A stretch of DNA of 64,000 nt from Mactromeris polynyma (taxonomy: Eukaryota; Mollusca; Bivalvia; Venerida; Mactridae), in NCBI GenBank assembly GCA_032209605.1, contig JASFXZ010000003.1, positions 29,848,762 to 29,912,761 on the forward strand, in the 5' to 3' direction. The notes under the pieces are model-generated. The model was not told the DNA's origin, searched no databases, and saw nothing but the letters and a program-made list of their open reading frames with translations. This document shows positions 26,233-37,955 of the stretch, in pieces (the stretch's first letter is position 1; every line of letters begins with the position of its first letter). The translations under genes and the position numbers were made by a program.

Positions 26233-26368
26233 CTGCACTCGCCATATAACTGCACAAAATACATATATCTGAGGTCAAAGAAGCCATCTGTATTATCATG
26301 CTGCACTCACCATATAACTGCACAAAATACACATATCTGAGGTCCAAGAAGCCATCTGTATTATCATG
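26233..26368. repeat. 68-bp tandem duplication
   Basis: CTGCACTCGCCATATAACTG at 26233 recurs at 26301 as CTGCACTCACCATATAACTG. The two 68-bp copies differ at only a few bases, so the duplication is recent. Confidence 0.9.
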
Positions 26369-26867
26369 CTAGACCACTGATAAACATGAACGAGATTTAT
26401 TTATATTTTGAAATAGCGGGGCTAGCTGTTATATTCCGATAAGCATTGGGCAAAACACATGTCTCTATGTTCGTCTTGAGCATACACATTTACGTGTACA
26501 TGTATCATTTCCATCATCATCCCTTCCAATATGTGAACCAACTGGAATAAAGGGTCAATATAGGTGCTTGGAATGTTATTAACTTTTTACCAATGTTCAA
26601 ACGGGTAGATTGCATTTTTTCGGTCACGTGTTATAAGTTCTCTTACGCCATTGTCAAAGTGGTGACTTATTTCAGTGACGTCTTACTAACAGTTAAGATG
26701 AGAAATAAGTCAAATACCATTCTGTTCAACATAAGAAAATTAGACCTTGTACGCAAATCATTACTTAAATCCCAATCCAACAAACGACTGCCAGCATGAG
26801 TTGTAAATTTACGTTATCCTCAAGTCGTAAACAATGATAAATGACCATATTTACCACCGTGGCCAAA

Positions 26868-26930
26868 ACCAGCCTCGTTTTCACTAAATTAATTGTAAAC
26901 CAGCCTCGTTTTCACTAAATTAATTGTAAA
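26868..26930. repeat. 31-bp tandem duplication
   Basis: Two identical copies of a 31-bp unit containing CCAGCCTCGTTTTCACTAAA, offset 31 bp. Confidence 0.9.
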
Positions 26931-29900
26931 GTATTGAGTCTTTATTTGTAAATTTAATTTTTCCCGGGCACCACTAAGTCACTGTATAGCCATCCTGTAA
27001 AGAATTTATGGGTTAATTTTCACAGTAATTGACATCAAATGAACAATCGACTTTGATGAAGATAAAGTCGCATGGTTCGTTAATGAAAAATCCAAATTAA
27101 TTGAATTAAATGTATATTAAAAGGATTCAAACTCCAATGCAGGATAAAATTAGATCTTTATTTGTCTAGATGTCTAGCGCGCATCAGGGGTGATATATCA
27201 ATTTATCTCCGTAAATGGCCATAAAGTTAGTAAAGCGCATTTTGTACTCGAAACGGCCTCCTTAACTAGAAAATATTGCTTTGTAGCTAATTGTATCTGT
27301 CTCCATTTCTTCTTCTGTACCATCAGGGCATACTTTGTTCAAACTTGGGCGTGTGTGTCTCTATTTTAATGAAATTCTTTTAATGTTTCTTAACTCATTA
27401 TAGACCACTGCACTTGGTCCACTATACACTGTGCAATTTCTGTCACCCTCTTGCAAATGATTGTGCTATTATGGAGTGAGTCAATTAAAGATATGGAGTT
27501 GTAAGGAGAATAAACTGGGCTTAAATTACACAGGTGCTTCTGATGTTTATAACTTCATTCAAAGACAATCTTTAAGTACTTCCGTCTATTAATTATTGTC
27601 CCGGAGTACGGCTTGAAAAAGAACTTCTAGAACAGATACTTTATTAAGTTGTGTACCTAGTAAATGAACTCCAATGCACGCTGTTCACAAATACTTAAAT
27701 AAAAATAATAATCGTAAAAATTATAGTTTCCATGGTATTTTCATAGTAATTATAAAATATCATAGACAATGGTACATACGAAGAATGAGCTTGAAAATGT
27801 CAACGTGAATGGATGATATATTTCTGGTATTTGTTTGATAGACCTAACTTAGACGACTAATTTTACTGCTAATTATGAATTATCAGCAACCCCTTGATAT
27901 ATGATGCTGGATGCTCTTGTAAAAGTCTATAAAAAGTTGACTGCGACAATGACATTGAGAGCACTGTTCAATCCCCGTAAGATGAAGATTCTGATTAAAA
28001 CCTAACAGGCTAAGACTAGTGAATGTTTGAACTTCTCTCTTGCAGGTTTTGGGGTGACTGAAAAAAGTGACCGAGGGAGTATAAGAGATATTTAATTAGT
28101 CTTAGCTGGAAGCGGCGAAGCAGCGTGCTATTTGTTTATATTGCTTAAGGACATGAGGATGTGACCAGCGTAAAATTGGTTTTGTACGTTTCATCCTGTA
28201 TAAGGTCAAATGTCATGTAGGTCATCGTATGGGAGTATTGAATTAAAACGGTTATTGTATTTTTGTCAAGCGGAATCTCTATGATGGACAGGAACTCTTC
28301 TCTAAGTTTCCCGGATGTGCATGAGATTGTCACATGACAATACCACGTGACAGCATGACACTAATTCTACACGCCTATTTTTCATGTGTTTGGTATCAAT
28401 ATCAAGTCATTACAATGACAATAAACATGAAATCCATGTTTAACAACAGGTGTGCACGTTTTTAATTTAATTTATTTCCATTCTGAACAACTGATGAAAA
28501 CCGTTAAACGCGGAAAACACACGCAGTAAATGGTGTCATCCGTCATAGCGTGACATTAATGTTCATTTCTTTATATCGGTAACTGAGCATTTCGAACATA
28601 CACTATCCTACACGCGTCTTTTTTTTATATATTAAATACTAATGATCTTGCAATCCTCATTTTTGGACAGCTTACAACTCGATCTCCAAGGTTATGAAGA
28701 AGTGGCAAATTTAATCCCTCAAAAACCTTAAAATTGTAGGTAATCAATCTTAATTATTGCCATTGTTCCGCAATCTTTTATAAGAAAGATAAAGAGTTTC
28801 TTTTATGTTTTATAAAGATTTAAAAAATTGCGGTTTCTTTGATGTTAGATTACTACGTTACATACAACACGTACTACGTCATTTATACAATTGCAAAGAA
28901 GCCAACTGAGATGTAGACTGCTGGTTCGTGTTGTGAGCGATGATTTGTCCTTTAACACAGCCTATATGATTAATTTCATGAACTATGTTTAGACGAAAAT
29001 ATTAAAGATTGCGTTTAAAAGCAAACATCGTAGAAATATGTTTGCATTACGTTAGAACACGCTAGTTTTGACGATGGCGTACAATAATTTCACATAGGGC
29101 ACAAGAATAACAAACATTTGCCAGTGTGGTTAAACACACAGATATTGCGATTATAAGAATCTTATCAAGTGCCTTTTCAAGCCATAAATCCTTTGTACGC
29201 AATTTTAAACAAGTATTAAAGAAAGAGATTGTGCAAATACAAATATCTATAGCGGTAACCCCTTCACAAATAAACTCTGTGGGTAAAATCTAATTTCAAA
29301 GGTAAATATTTTTTCATCAAAACTAATACGTTTTAAGATTGCAAGGCCCGGTTTTGTATGATTTTTACAGGTAATATGACGCGTGCTATGGTATGAAACA
29401 ACACAGACAAGTGTTTACAATAGGGTTCCCCTTTCATTGGCGCTATTTGTGAGGGTTTTATAGATTCCGTCGATTTAATTATAATTTTTTAATTCAACCA
29501 AAGAACTTCATACATCAACATTAAAATATAATAATTAAGTTCAATATATTTATTCTATAATTAAATTCCTTAAATTGATTGCTTTACAAAAACGATGTAC
29601 CGGTGTAATTATAGTCCACGTATAATTTTCTCCTGACCACAGATTGTTGTATAGTTGCAAACACAAACTCACCACGTAGTATCGTAAACATATTGCATAG
29701 AATACTCTTCACATGTAACGATAACATTTTATTTTCAAATCTTAAATAAATCTGAGAAACGAATAACCCATAAAGCAACATTTATTTATTCTTATACTGT
29801 TTATAATGCGTTTCGACACTAAGAAAACGTATCATTGTTAGCTTATATGGTCTATCACGTGATATACTTGTTTTACCGCATGTATCAGAGACACGTCACT

Positions 29901-30010
29901 TTATAAAGACACCTTAGTTGAAGAGTATGACTTGACCGCATGCAGTCTCTCGACATGGTACGAGAAATTTGCTTTGAAAAATCTTAAAATGTAACTATCA
30001 TATTTAAATA
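26931..30010. other. AT-rich intergenic sequence
   Basis: Nothing recognisable beyond a TCACGTGA octamer at 29855-29862. Confidence 0.5.
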
Positions 30011-30215
30011 CAGTGGAACACGCTTATAATGTACTCGGTTATTACGAAAAATCGGATAGCACATAGTAATTTTTATTCCCCAACCAACCTCTTTTATATT
30101 TCATTGTATTACTACACGGATATAATGAAATTTCGTTGTATGGATATAACAAAGTTTGGATATAACGAAGTAAATCTCCAGGTCCACAGAAATTCGTTAT
30201 AGGCGTGTTCCACTG
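30011..30215. mobile_element. pogo/Tigger-like MITE, second family
   Basis: Terminal inverted repeats CAGTGGAACACGCTTATAA and TTATAGGCGTGTTCCACTG, flanked by TA (30009-30010, 30216-30217). The interior has repeated GGATATAACGAA-type motifs, typical of Tigger/pogo-derived MITEs. 205 bp, noncoding. Confidence 0.8.
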
Positions 30216-31231
30216 TATCTGTTGTTGTGCTGTGCAGGAGTTTACGATGTTTTTCAAGAGTGTTTCGGTTACGTACGGTGGTCAATTGACATAACCAGTG
30301 CCCCTGGGTAATCAACCAGTATTAACATAGCCTTCCACAAGCAACTGACGCATCAGAGGAGGAATACAAACTTTCATCCTCTGAGATTTTGGCCCAAATG
30401 ACATATCTGGGCGAAATTGACTTACATATTAACCTTTCTGAATGCTGTGATACTTGTAGGTCACTATATACAAACATATTTTGTAAATATACCCTTTTTT
30501 ATGGAATGACAGCACGTTTAATATGGTCATCAATACTAGATCTACAAACATTTCTGAGTTTCATAAATTTAATACAGCAAATATGTTTTCAGATGCAATA
30601 ATATTTTTTCAAATAAATGTATATTATTTTTTTTTATAAGAAAAGGGGCCGGTTCAATGTTTACCGATAAATAATAGTATCTGTTTGCTTCTGCTCGCCA
30701 CTGAATCATATATATATATTACTGAAATGTGAAAACATGACGTCATCTTAATTGCGTTTTTCTCAGAAACAAGACTCAGTGCATTTGGGCAAAAAAATCT
30801 CAGAGACTGCCGCATTAAATGTGTTCAGAAATATCGTCTTCATTCCAATAATCACACAAAACAAATCCTAACTTGTGGTTTGAACCTATAACTTTCAAAT
30901 TGACATTCGAGCGCTATACTAAGCTAACTTAAATGCCAGGTAGTAAGTTATTACACTTGTGATTGAGAGGACACATATATGTGATACATTGTGACCTGCA
31001 GTGTTAGGACTGAGCCTGTGTATGGGAATGTCAATAAGAATACCATTGCATGCTTATTAGAACATTTATATCTAATATTCGGATATTGCATGTTTGAGCC
31101 AAGCTCGGTAACCGGGAGAATGGAATATACACAGGCATTCAGCTTGTTATCATATTTATTAATTTACTCGTTTACAACAATTGACAACTGTACTACTTTT
31201 TGTTTGCTGTACCCTTACCAGATATATATTA
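30216..31231. other. AT-rich intergenic sequence
   Basis: Nothing recognisable. The frames at 30389-30601 and 30991-31248 have no similarity that I know. Confidence 0.5.
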
Positions 31232-31488
31232 CAGTCAAACCTCAATGATAAGACCACCATTGGAACCCTTGACAATTTGTTTTTTTATCGAGATGGTCTT
31301 AATGTTGAGGTTGAGTAAAGAGCAAAACAATGAAAGTGGACTAGAAATGGCGTTCTTAATTTCGAGATGGTCTTATTAGTGAGATGGTCTATATATTGAG
31401 GTTGAATGAAGAGCAAAACAGTGAAAATGGACTTGAAAATGGTGTTCTTAATTTCGAGGTGGTCTTTAAGTGAGGTTTTACTACAGTG
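31232..31488 (+). mobile_element. pogo/Tigger-like MITE, copy B (internally duplicated)
   Basis: CAGTCAAACCTCAATGATAA at the left end after TA; the right end is GTGAGGTTTTACTACAGTG before TA. The interior block GAGGTTGA.TAAAGAGCAAAACA...TTCTTAATTTCGAG occurs twice in tandem, making this copy about 75 bp longer than copy A. Confidence 0.75.
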
Positions 31489-31810
31489 TAAAGAAGACAA
31501 GGTAAATTTCTTGAATTGCTCTCCGGAGCTACATGTAGACCTTATGTAAGTTCCGATTGGTTTGACCGATACCTCCACAACAACACTTGAATTCACGAAA
31601 AGAATAATTAACTGATGGTGTTTTTTTTGTTTGTTTTTAAACTTTTCATGCTCAGTATTGTTTACGTACAGTGTACGTGCGTGCTCATTACAGTTGCTAC
31701 ATTAAATACAAATAGGTCACCTGACTAGTATGCCAACCTGATCATCGAGTTTGTGCTTCCATAATGATATAGGAAAAAATGGTGACATTGAATAAGGCAT
31801 GGCTTTTATA
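31489..31810. other. noncoding spacer
   Basis: Nothing recognisable. Confidence 0.5.
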
Positions 31811-31920
31811 TCACATGATATACATACATGTATATATGCACGATCACATGATACACATACATGTATATATGCACGATCACATGATATACATACATGTATA
31901 TATGCATGCTCACGTGATAT
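31811..31920. repeat. 33-bp tandem repeat, 3.3 copies
   Basis: Units start TCACATGATA at 31811, 31844 and 31877 and TCACGTGATA at 31910. Each holds ACATACATGTATATATGCA, which is largely self-complementary. Since 33 is a multiple of three, the array is open in several frames on both strands, which explains the short repetitive open frames there. Confidence 0.9.
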
Positions 31921-32881
31921 ACTATCACACATGTTACTCGTTGATAATACCTGTTTCATCTGTAGTATATCACATCTCAAATTCTATATAATAGCAAACA
32001 TTAAACATACCATTCTAACACTTTGACGACCTTATATACTTGAGTATGCATTTTGCCCTGAATAGCTTCAAGTTAAATAAATAATATATGATTATTTCTG
32101 TAAATAATAAATATAATTGATGAAACAGTATATACCCCGGTTTGTATACATATCGATAACGTATTCCAAAGCACTAAGTGATTGAACCCAAAACTAGCAT
32201 CTGTGTTTATTTTATTTATATCATTTTGACTAGTTTCAATGTCCAACCATGTGTTTTCAATTTATTTTAGTATACATTAAACTTTCTAATGGACATCTTG
32301 ACCCACGGACAATAATAATATTCGTAAATATCAACATGTTACCCTTTGATATTGACCATAGGGACTAGAACTGACCCTTACAGCTTTGCTCCGACCTTGA
32401 AACAGTAAGATATTAATTCATTTGTTGGTTCAAGTAAACGAACAGTATTTATTTGACCGAACACGAACAGTTTGTCGCGAAGGTTCTCTCGATATCGTGG
32501 CGTCGTAATAATCCAATCCAGATTTCTTGTACCAATATTTAAGAACGGAAACTTTTTTCCCGGATTAACGTTTCTCATTTGCGGCTTTGAAATTGATACA
32601 ATCTGAGCATGATTTGGATCGCAGTTTTTATAACGAGATTTTATCAGTTTGCTAATCATTGCCGCTACGGTCATCATGTTTTGATAAGCGATTTTCACTT
32701 TTCGTCAGCAAAATTTTGAAATGTTTTCTCTGTACACGTCAATGGTTAACAAACCATGAAGCTTTAGTAGTTGACCTGAGTCTTGTTCCATGAACAAATT
32801 ACGAGCAAGAAATGTCAGCGAACGCAATCCCTGAGTCCTTGTTCTCTCCGATATTTGTCCTCGGACTTTATTCCCAAACAT
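31921..32881. other. AT-rich intergenic sequence
   Basis: No gene seen. A 106-codon minus-strand frame at 32378-32698 has mixed composition but no recognisable motif. Confidence 0.45.
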
Positions 32882-33117
32882 TTTAAGACTGAATCTCAGG
32901 CTTAGACTTCAAAATGTTAATGTTTTTGCTTTCACGTTGTTATTACAGTACCGATTTTAATAAAACTTGGCTGAAGTGTAGAGTGGGTAATAACAATTAT
33001 TCAGACAATTTCGTTCGTTTCGATTGAATGAAAACGAAAGTCGGGTAAAAATAAAAATTGCAATTTTAAGTCTAAGTCTGAGTTTCAGTCTTAACGTGCT
33101 TGTGAATACGGCCCCTG
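32882..33117. mobile_element. inverted-repeat element, TTAAGACTGA family
   Basis: TTTAAGACTGAATCTCAGGC with following CTTAGACTTCAAAA (32882-32914) is the inverse of TTTTAAGTCTAAGTCTGAG with following TTTCAGTCTTAA (33064-33094). The right arm runs on into TTGTGAATACGGCCCC, an end sequence seen in abundant marine-invertebrate MITEs. The left outer end has diverged or is missing. Confidence 0.5.
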
Positions 33118-33529
33118 ATATATCGTACAGTACTGCAGACTTAAAATATCCCTGAATCAGGTGAATATGAGTAGGTGGGGGTAATGTATATCCGTAGATC
33201 GGTTGTTGATGCTTGAGTTTGTAACCCGGTAAAATGTTCACGTTGCGAAGTCAAAGAAGCATTCTGAAGCAGCTTAATTTCTTTAAAGTTTGAACAAACG
33301 AAATAAACATCAAATATCATGTACGATCATCAGTATTGTTCTACAAATTGTATACGTGGTGTTTTTAAAACAAATGAAAACAATATAACACCAATAGTAT
33401 ATTATGTAGAGTTTCCATCCGTATATCAAACAGTCAATCTGTATTTTAACGTTTATATTATCCGAAAACAATGCACTGTTATGAATAATAAAATCAACAA
33501 ATTATAATGTGTATATTGCTATAACTTGT
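33118..33529. other. noncoding spacer
   Basis: Nothing recognisable. Confidence 0.5.
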
Positions 33530-33763
33530 CAGGGCTCTAGAAATGCACCAGCCCGACGTCCCGCGGACAAGTCTAATTGCCAATTCGGGCTACCAACAGT
33601 TGAGTTGGACTCCGGGACAAGTCTGTCATGCATGCCAACTTTACTGTTAATCCCAACCATATTCTATGCTCGGACAACTATAGCCTCCCATACCAGACAA
33701 GTCAAAATTAACATGTACACTAGTCCAGGACAACTGTATTTAAAGATGATTTCTAGAGCCCTG
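33530..33763. mobile_element. hAT-like MITE
   Basis: CAGGGCTCTAGAAAT at the left end and ATTTCTAGAGCCCTG at the right end, perfect 15-bp inverted repeats, 234 bp. Flanked by CTTGT at 33525-33529 and 33764-33768; CTTGTCAG also appears at both junctions. CAGGG ends suggest the hAT superfamily, which makes 8-bp duplications. No coding capacity; the 103-codon open frame over it is chance. Confidence 0.75.
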
Positions 33764-34131
33764 CTTGTCAGTTATTTTTCAGTGAATTTGTCTTCTTCCG
33801 TTACCATTTTATGCCGGTAAGTTCTGTTAGTTTCATCAAATGTGGGAAATTTTCTTTTATCGAATTAATTACGTTTTTGTTAACAGGTCAAGCGTTCGTT
33901 CCCACACCTATAACAGTAAGCAGTTTGAAGTAAGTCATTTATTTTAACATAACCCCACTGTTTAATGTATTGTAATATAAAATAACACTCGTGTTTAATA
34001 TTTTGATATCTCTGTTACGTATTGTGTCGCTTCTAAAAATGGAGTGGTCTATTTCCGGTGTAATAAAATACACAGATTAAATAATCGTTCATCATCATGT
34101 AAGCAGTATTAAGCTGAATCAGTGATACAAG

Positions 34132-34675
34132 TAATCCGAGCCTTCTCTGTCCCTAAACCAGCCCCTTTTACGATTTTTGATATTTCATGTTGCTGGTTAG
34201 GGTCAGAGGAACTCCTATAGTAAAAACCCGGGGATTTCCTCTCCCGCGCGGGAGAGGAACTTTCAATCAATATATCTATGTAAACATTCATTGGATTAAC
34301 ATTTCAAGCATATACATCTATTATCAATACATTAATTAACCTATCTAAACCGTAACATTTGTTTTGAAAACCTTTAATACGTTGTAACGGTCAATCCTTT
34401 TCAGAGTAAGCTAAAAAAATAATTTTCTTCATGTAAATATGTATTTGGGTCAAAGCACCTGGCTGTCACGTGATCGATGCTGATTGGTAAATTAAATATC
34501 AATTTACCGATTTGTTCTCGTTAAAATGAGACCAAACGCCACATATACCGTTGAAAGTATACGACCACACGACTGTGTGGTTTTCAGTAATCCCCGGGTT
34601 TTTACTATAGGAGTTCCTCTGACCCTACGCCGCAAAAAAAAAAAAAGGCTATAGGGTCAGAGAAGTCTCGGATTA
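34132..34675. mobile_element. multi-level palindromic foldback element
   Basis: Outer inverted repeats: 34132-34155 (TAATCCGAGCCTTCTCTG...) against 34652-34675, 22 of 24 bases paired. Inner perfect 39-bp inverted repeats: 34198-34236 against 34589-34627 (TAGGGTCAGAGGAACTCCTA...). Each side also forms its own hairpin: CTCTGTCCCTAAACCAGC with GCTGGTTAGGGTCAGAG on the left, CTCTGACCCTA with TAGGGTCAGAG on the right. A perfect 24-bp palindrome (TTCCTCTCCCGC and its complement) lies at 34236-34259. An A-run of 13 is at 34634-34646. No coding capacity. Confidence 0.8.
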
Positions 34676-35760
34676 TGATACAAGATACCGTAAAAAATAA
34701 TATAACAATTGTCACATAGTGTTATATACGCCGGATGATCTATGTGTTCATAAGATAATATAATGAGATGCTGGGCCATAAAAGACGTATTTATGCTAAA
34801 TTGGATGCATTTGATAAGATTTTGATTTTGACATCTATTTTCTAATAAAGTTTACTCATGTCGACATCGTCTCTTTGAAGTTTAATAAAATCGTATCTCG
34901 CTAAATTTATTATATTTTTGCATCATATATTAGAATCACTGTTTGATATCAAAATATATCAAATACCTTTCGCAAGAAAGATTGCTGAATATAATATGAC
35001 TTAAACTACCATCTATTTTCCTTTGATAACGTTCAGGGGGAAAATAATGTTATAAAAACGTTAGCATTGACTCAGTAAGCACGTGAATGTCTTTTCTATA
35101 TATGGATGTGTATAAATTCCGTTTCTCCCGGACCCGGCTTATACGGATAACGACTATTGTAGCGCCGTATTTATATAAGGAGACTCCTTTTGACGTAAAG
35201 TTTTTGATGTCTCTTAAGCATTAAAAATCTATTAAGATAAACTATAAAAGTAAGAATTAGTTTCGACAAGTTATAAATGGATATTAAACCTAACTATGTC
35301 GATGAAATGTGCCTGAGCATTCAAATATACGGATGAAAGATCTTTGTTAAAAGAGCAGAGGGTAAGGAGAAGTCATTGAGTAAAGACTTAACTTTCAATT
35401 TTGAGAATACGTATATAACATTTTCACAAACCATCTGGTGTCATTGAAAACTGGAGTATGTTTGTTTAAGAGAATGCCTTTGAAAATATGCTAAAGATGA
35501 GTATAGCTATAAGTGTATATTTGTACTTCATTCAGTTCAGGGACCTGTATTGACATGACTGTTTGTAGAAATAGAATCTATGCGTTTAAACTATTCCAAG
35601 CTCGCGTCAACATGATATGTTAACATTACGATTAGAGTATATGAGTACATGCTTCATGAAAAATAGAAATAATGTATTTATATAAGTTCGTTCTGGGTTC
35701 ATCATGGTACGTCAGACATAATTCATTACAATTCCCCCAAACACTTAAAAACACGTACAT
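34676..35760. other. AT-rich intergenic sequence
   Basis: Nothing recognisable. Confidence 0.5.
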
Positions 35761-37230
35761 ACATGTAATGGCTGTTCTGTCTGCTACACGTAATGGCTGT
35801 TCTGTCTGCTACACGTAATGGCTGTTCTGTCTGCTACACGTAATGGCTGTTCTGTCTGCTACACGTAATGGCTGTTCTGTCTGCTACACGTAATGGCTGT
35901 TCTGTCTGCTACATGTAATGGCTGTTCTGTCTGCTACACGTAATGGCTGTTCTGTCTGCTACATGTAATGGCTGTTCTGTCTGCTACACGTAATGGCTGT
36001 TCTGTCTGCTACACGTAATGGCTGTTCTGTCTGCTACATGTAATGGCTGTTCTGTCTGCTACACGTAATGGCTGTTCTGTCTGCTACACGTAATGGCTGT
36101 TCTGTCTGCTACACGTAATGGCTGTTCTGTCTGCTACACGTAATGGCTGTTCTGTCTGCTACATGTAATGGCTGTTCTGTCTGCTACACGTAATGGCTGT
36201 TCTGTCTGCTACATGTAATGGCTGTTCTGTCTGCTACACGTAATGGCTGTTCTGTCTGCTACACGTAATGGCTGTTCTGTCTGCTACATGTAATGGCTGT
36301 TCTGTCTGCTACACGTAATGGCTGTTCTGTCTGCTACACGTAATGGCTGTTCTGTCTGCTACATGTAATGGCTGTTCTGTCTGCTACACGTAATGGCTGT
36401 TCTGTCTGCTACATGTAATGGCTGTTCTGTCTGCTACACGTAATGGCTGTTCTGTCTGCTACACGTAATGGCTGTTCTGTCTGCTACACGTAATGGCTGT
36501 TCTGTCTGCTACACGTAATGGCTGTTCTGTCTGCTACATGTAATGGCTGTTCTGTCTGCTACACGTAATGGCTGTTCTGTCTGCTACACGTAATGGCTGT
36601 TCTGTCTGCTACATGTAATGGCTGTTCTGTCTGCTACACGTAATGGCTGTTCTGTCTGCTACATGTAATGGCTGTTCTGTCTGCTACACGTAATGGCTGT
36701 TCTGTCTGCTACACGTAATGGCTGTTCTGTCTGCTACATGTAATGGCTGTTCTGTCTGCTACACGTAATGGCTGTTCTGTCTGCTACACGTAATGGCTGT
36801 TCTGTCTGCTACATGTAATGGCTGTTCTGTCTGCTACATGTAATGGCTGTTCTGTCTGCTACATGTAATGGCTGTTCTGTCTGCTACATGTAATGGCTGT
36901 TCTGTCTGCTACATGTAATGGCTGTTCTGTCTGCTACATGTAATGGCTGTTCTGTCTGCTACACGTTATGGCTGTTCTGTCTGCTACATGTAATGGCTGT
37001 TCTGTCTGCTACACGTAATGGCTGTTCTGTCTGCTACATGTAATGGCTGTTCTGTCTGCTACACGTAATGGCTGTTCTGTCTGCTACACGTAATGGCTGT
37101 TCTGTCTGCTACATGTAATGGCTGTTCTGTCTGCTACATGTAATGGCTGTTCTGTCTGCTACATGTAATGGCTGTTCTGTCTGCTACATGTAATGGCTGT
37201 TCTGTCTGCTACATGTAATGGCTGTTCTGT
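35761..37230. repeat. 25-bp minisatellite, about 59 copies, two unit types
   Basis: Unit ACAYGTAATGGCTGTTCTGT plus CTGCT, period exactly 25 bp with no length variants in 1,470 bp. Units differ almost only at the fourth base (ACACG or ACATG); one unit at 36961 has an extra change (CGTTATG). There are no unique spacers, so it is not CRISPR-like. The high identity implies recent expansion or strong homogenisation. Confidence 0.97.
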
Positions 37231-37667
37231 ATGTAACACCCTCTAAAAATATGCATGGAAATGTTATTCCTTATGGTCGGCCGGGCCATTCTTTGCGCCT
37301 GTGTTCCCTTACGTATGTCCCCTTGAACCTCATCAAGTGCCTTGTGTTTTATGAATTGTTGTTTTCCAGGAGGTCTGTGTGGGGAGGCACAGTCTTATGT
37401 ATGTGGCATTCCCTGTAGCAGTTTATTCTCTCTCTTTCAAAGATAAAATAACAAAAGAATGAAATTTTTGATGATATGAGTATACATGTATACGGTGCAT
37501 TCTGATTTGGATAGTTGTGCATGAGTAGTATAGGAAGAGACCCCTTTACTACTTGCATGGTTTCCGGGGAAGCCATATCTTATGGGTTGTATTCAGAGCT
37601 CAGCTTTATTTTTCCGTATTAAATAATGCGTATACATTTCTATACACTCTATATTGTAGCATCATTT
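37231..37667. other. noncoding spacer
   Basis: Nothing recognisable. Confidence 0.5.
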
Positions 37668-37955
37668 TTCGGCGCAGCCGTACTAACATGGTTTTGCTAT
37701 TTGCATATCAGTGTTGTGTAAACCAATCAAATCTTGCGTTAATCACCAAAGCAAGTTATCTTCAACCGAACAACGTTTGTAACCTTGACGCAGATTGGTT
37801 AACCTTTCGATAAAGGGTACGTTACCTTACCGAAATCCACTGAATTTCGGTGAATTAACCGAAATCCTTTCGGATCTGGAGTGACCAGCAATCGTAACAT
37901 CTCGGCATGTTTTATGTTGCACAACAAATCTTAACCTTTAAATTGCGCCGACCAT
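37668..37955. repeat. 290-bp dispersed repeat with octamer motif, copy 2
   Basis: Partner of the copy at 23231-23520, same orientation and colinear throughout. It carries ATTTGCATATCAGT, CCAATCAA, GATTGGTTAACC and the palindromic segment CACTGAATTTCGGTGAAT. Confidence 0.8.

Noticed and set aside
31717..32026. Repeat protein genes with 11-residue repeats on both strands
   Set aside because: The open frames come from a 33-bp tandem repeat that stays in frame on either strand; composition and length do not support a protein.
32378..32698. 106-codon minus-strand open frame
   Set aside because: Reasonable composition but no motif, splice context or neighbour support; length is within chance expectation.
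33509..33820. 103-codon open frame
   Set aside because: Spans the hAT-like MITE, including both terminal repeats; no recognised domain.
35761..37230. CRISPR-like array
   Set aside because: The 25-bp units abut directly with no unique spacers and the context is a eukaryotic genome, so it is a minisatellite.
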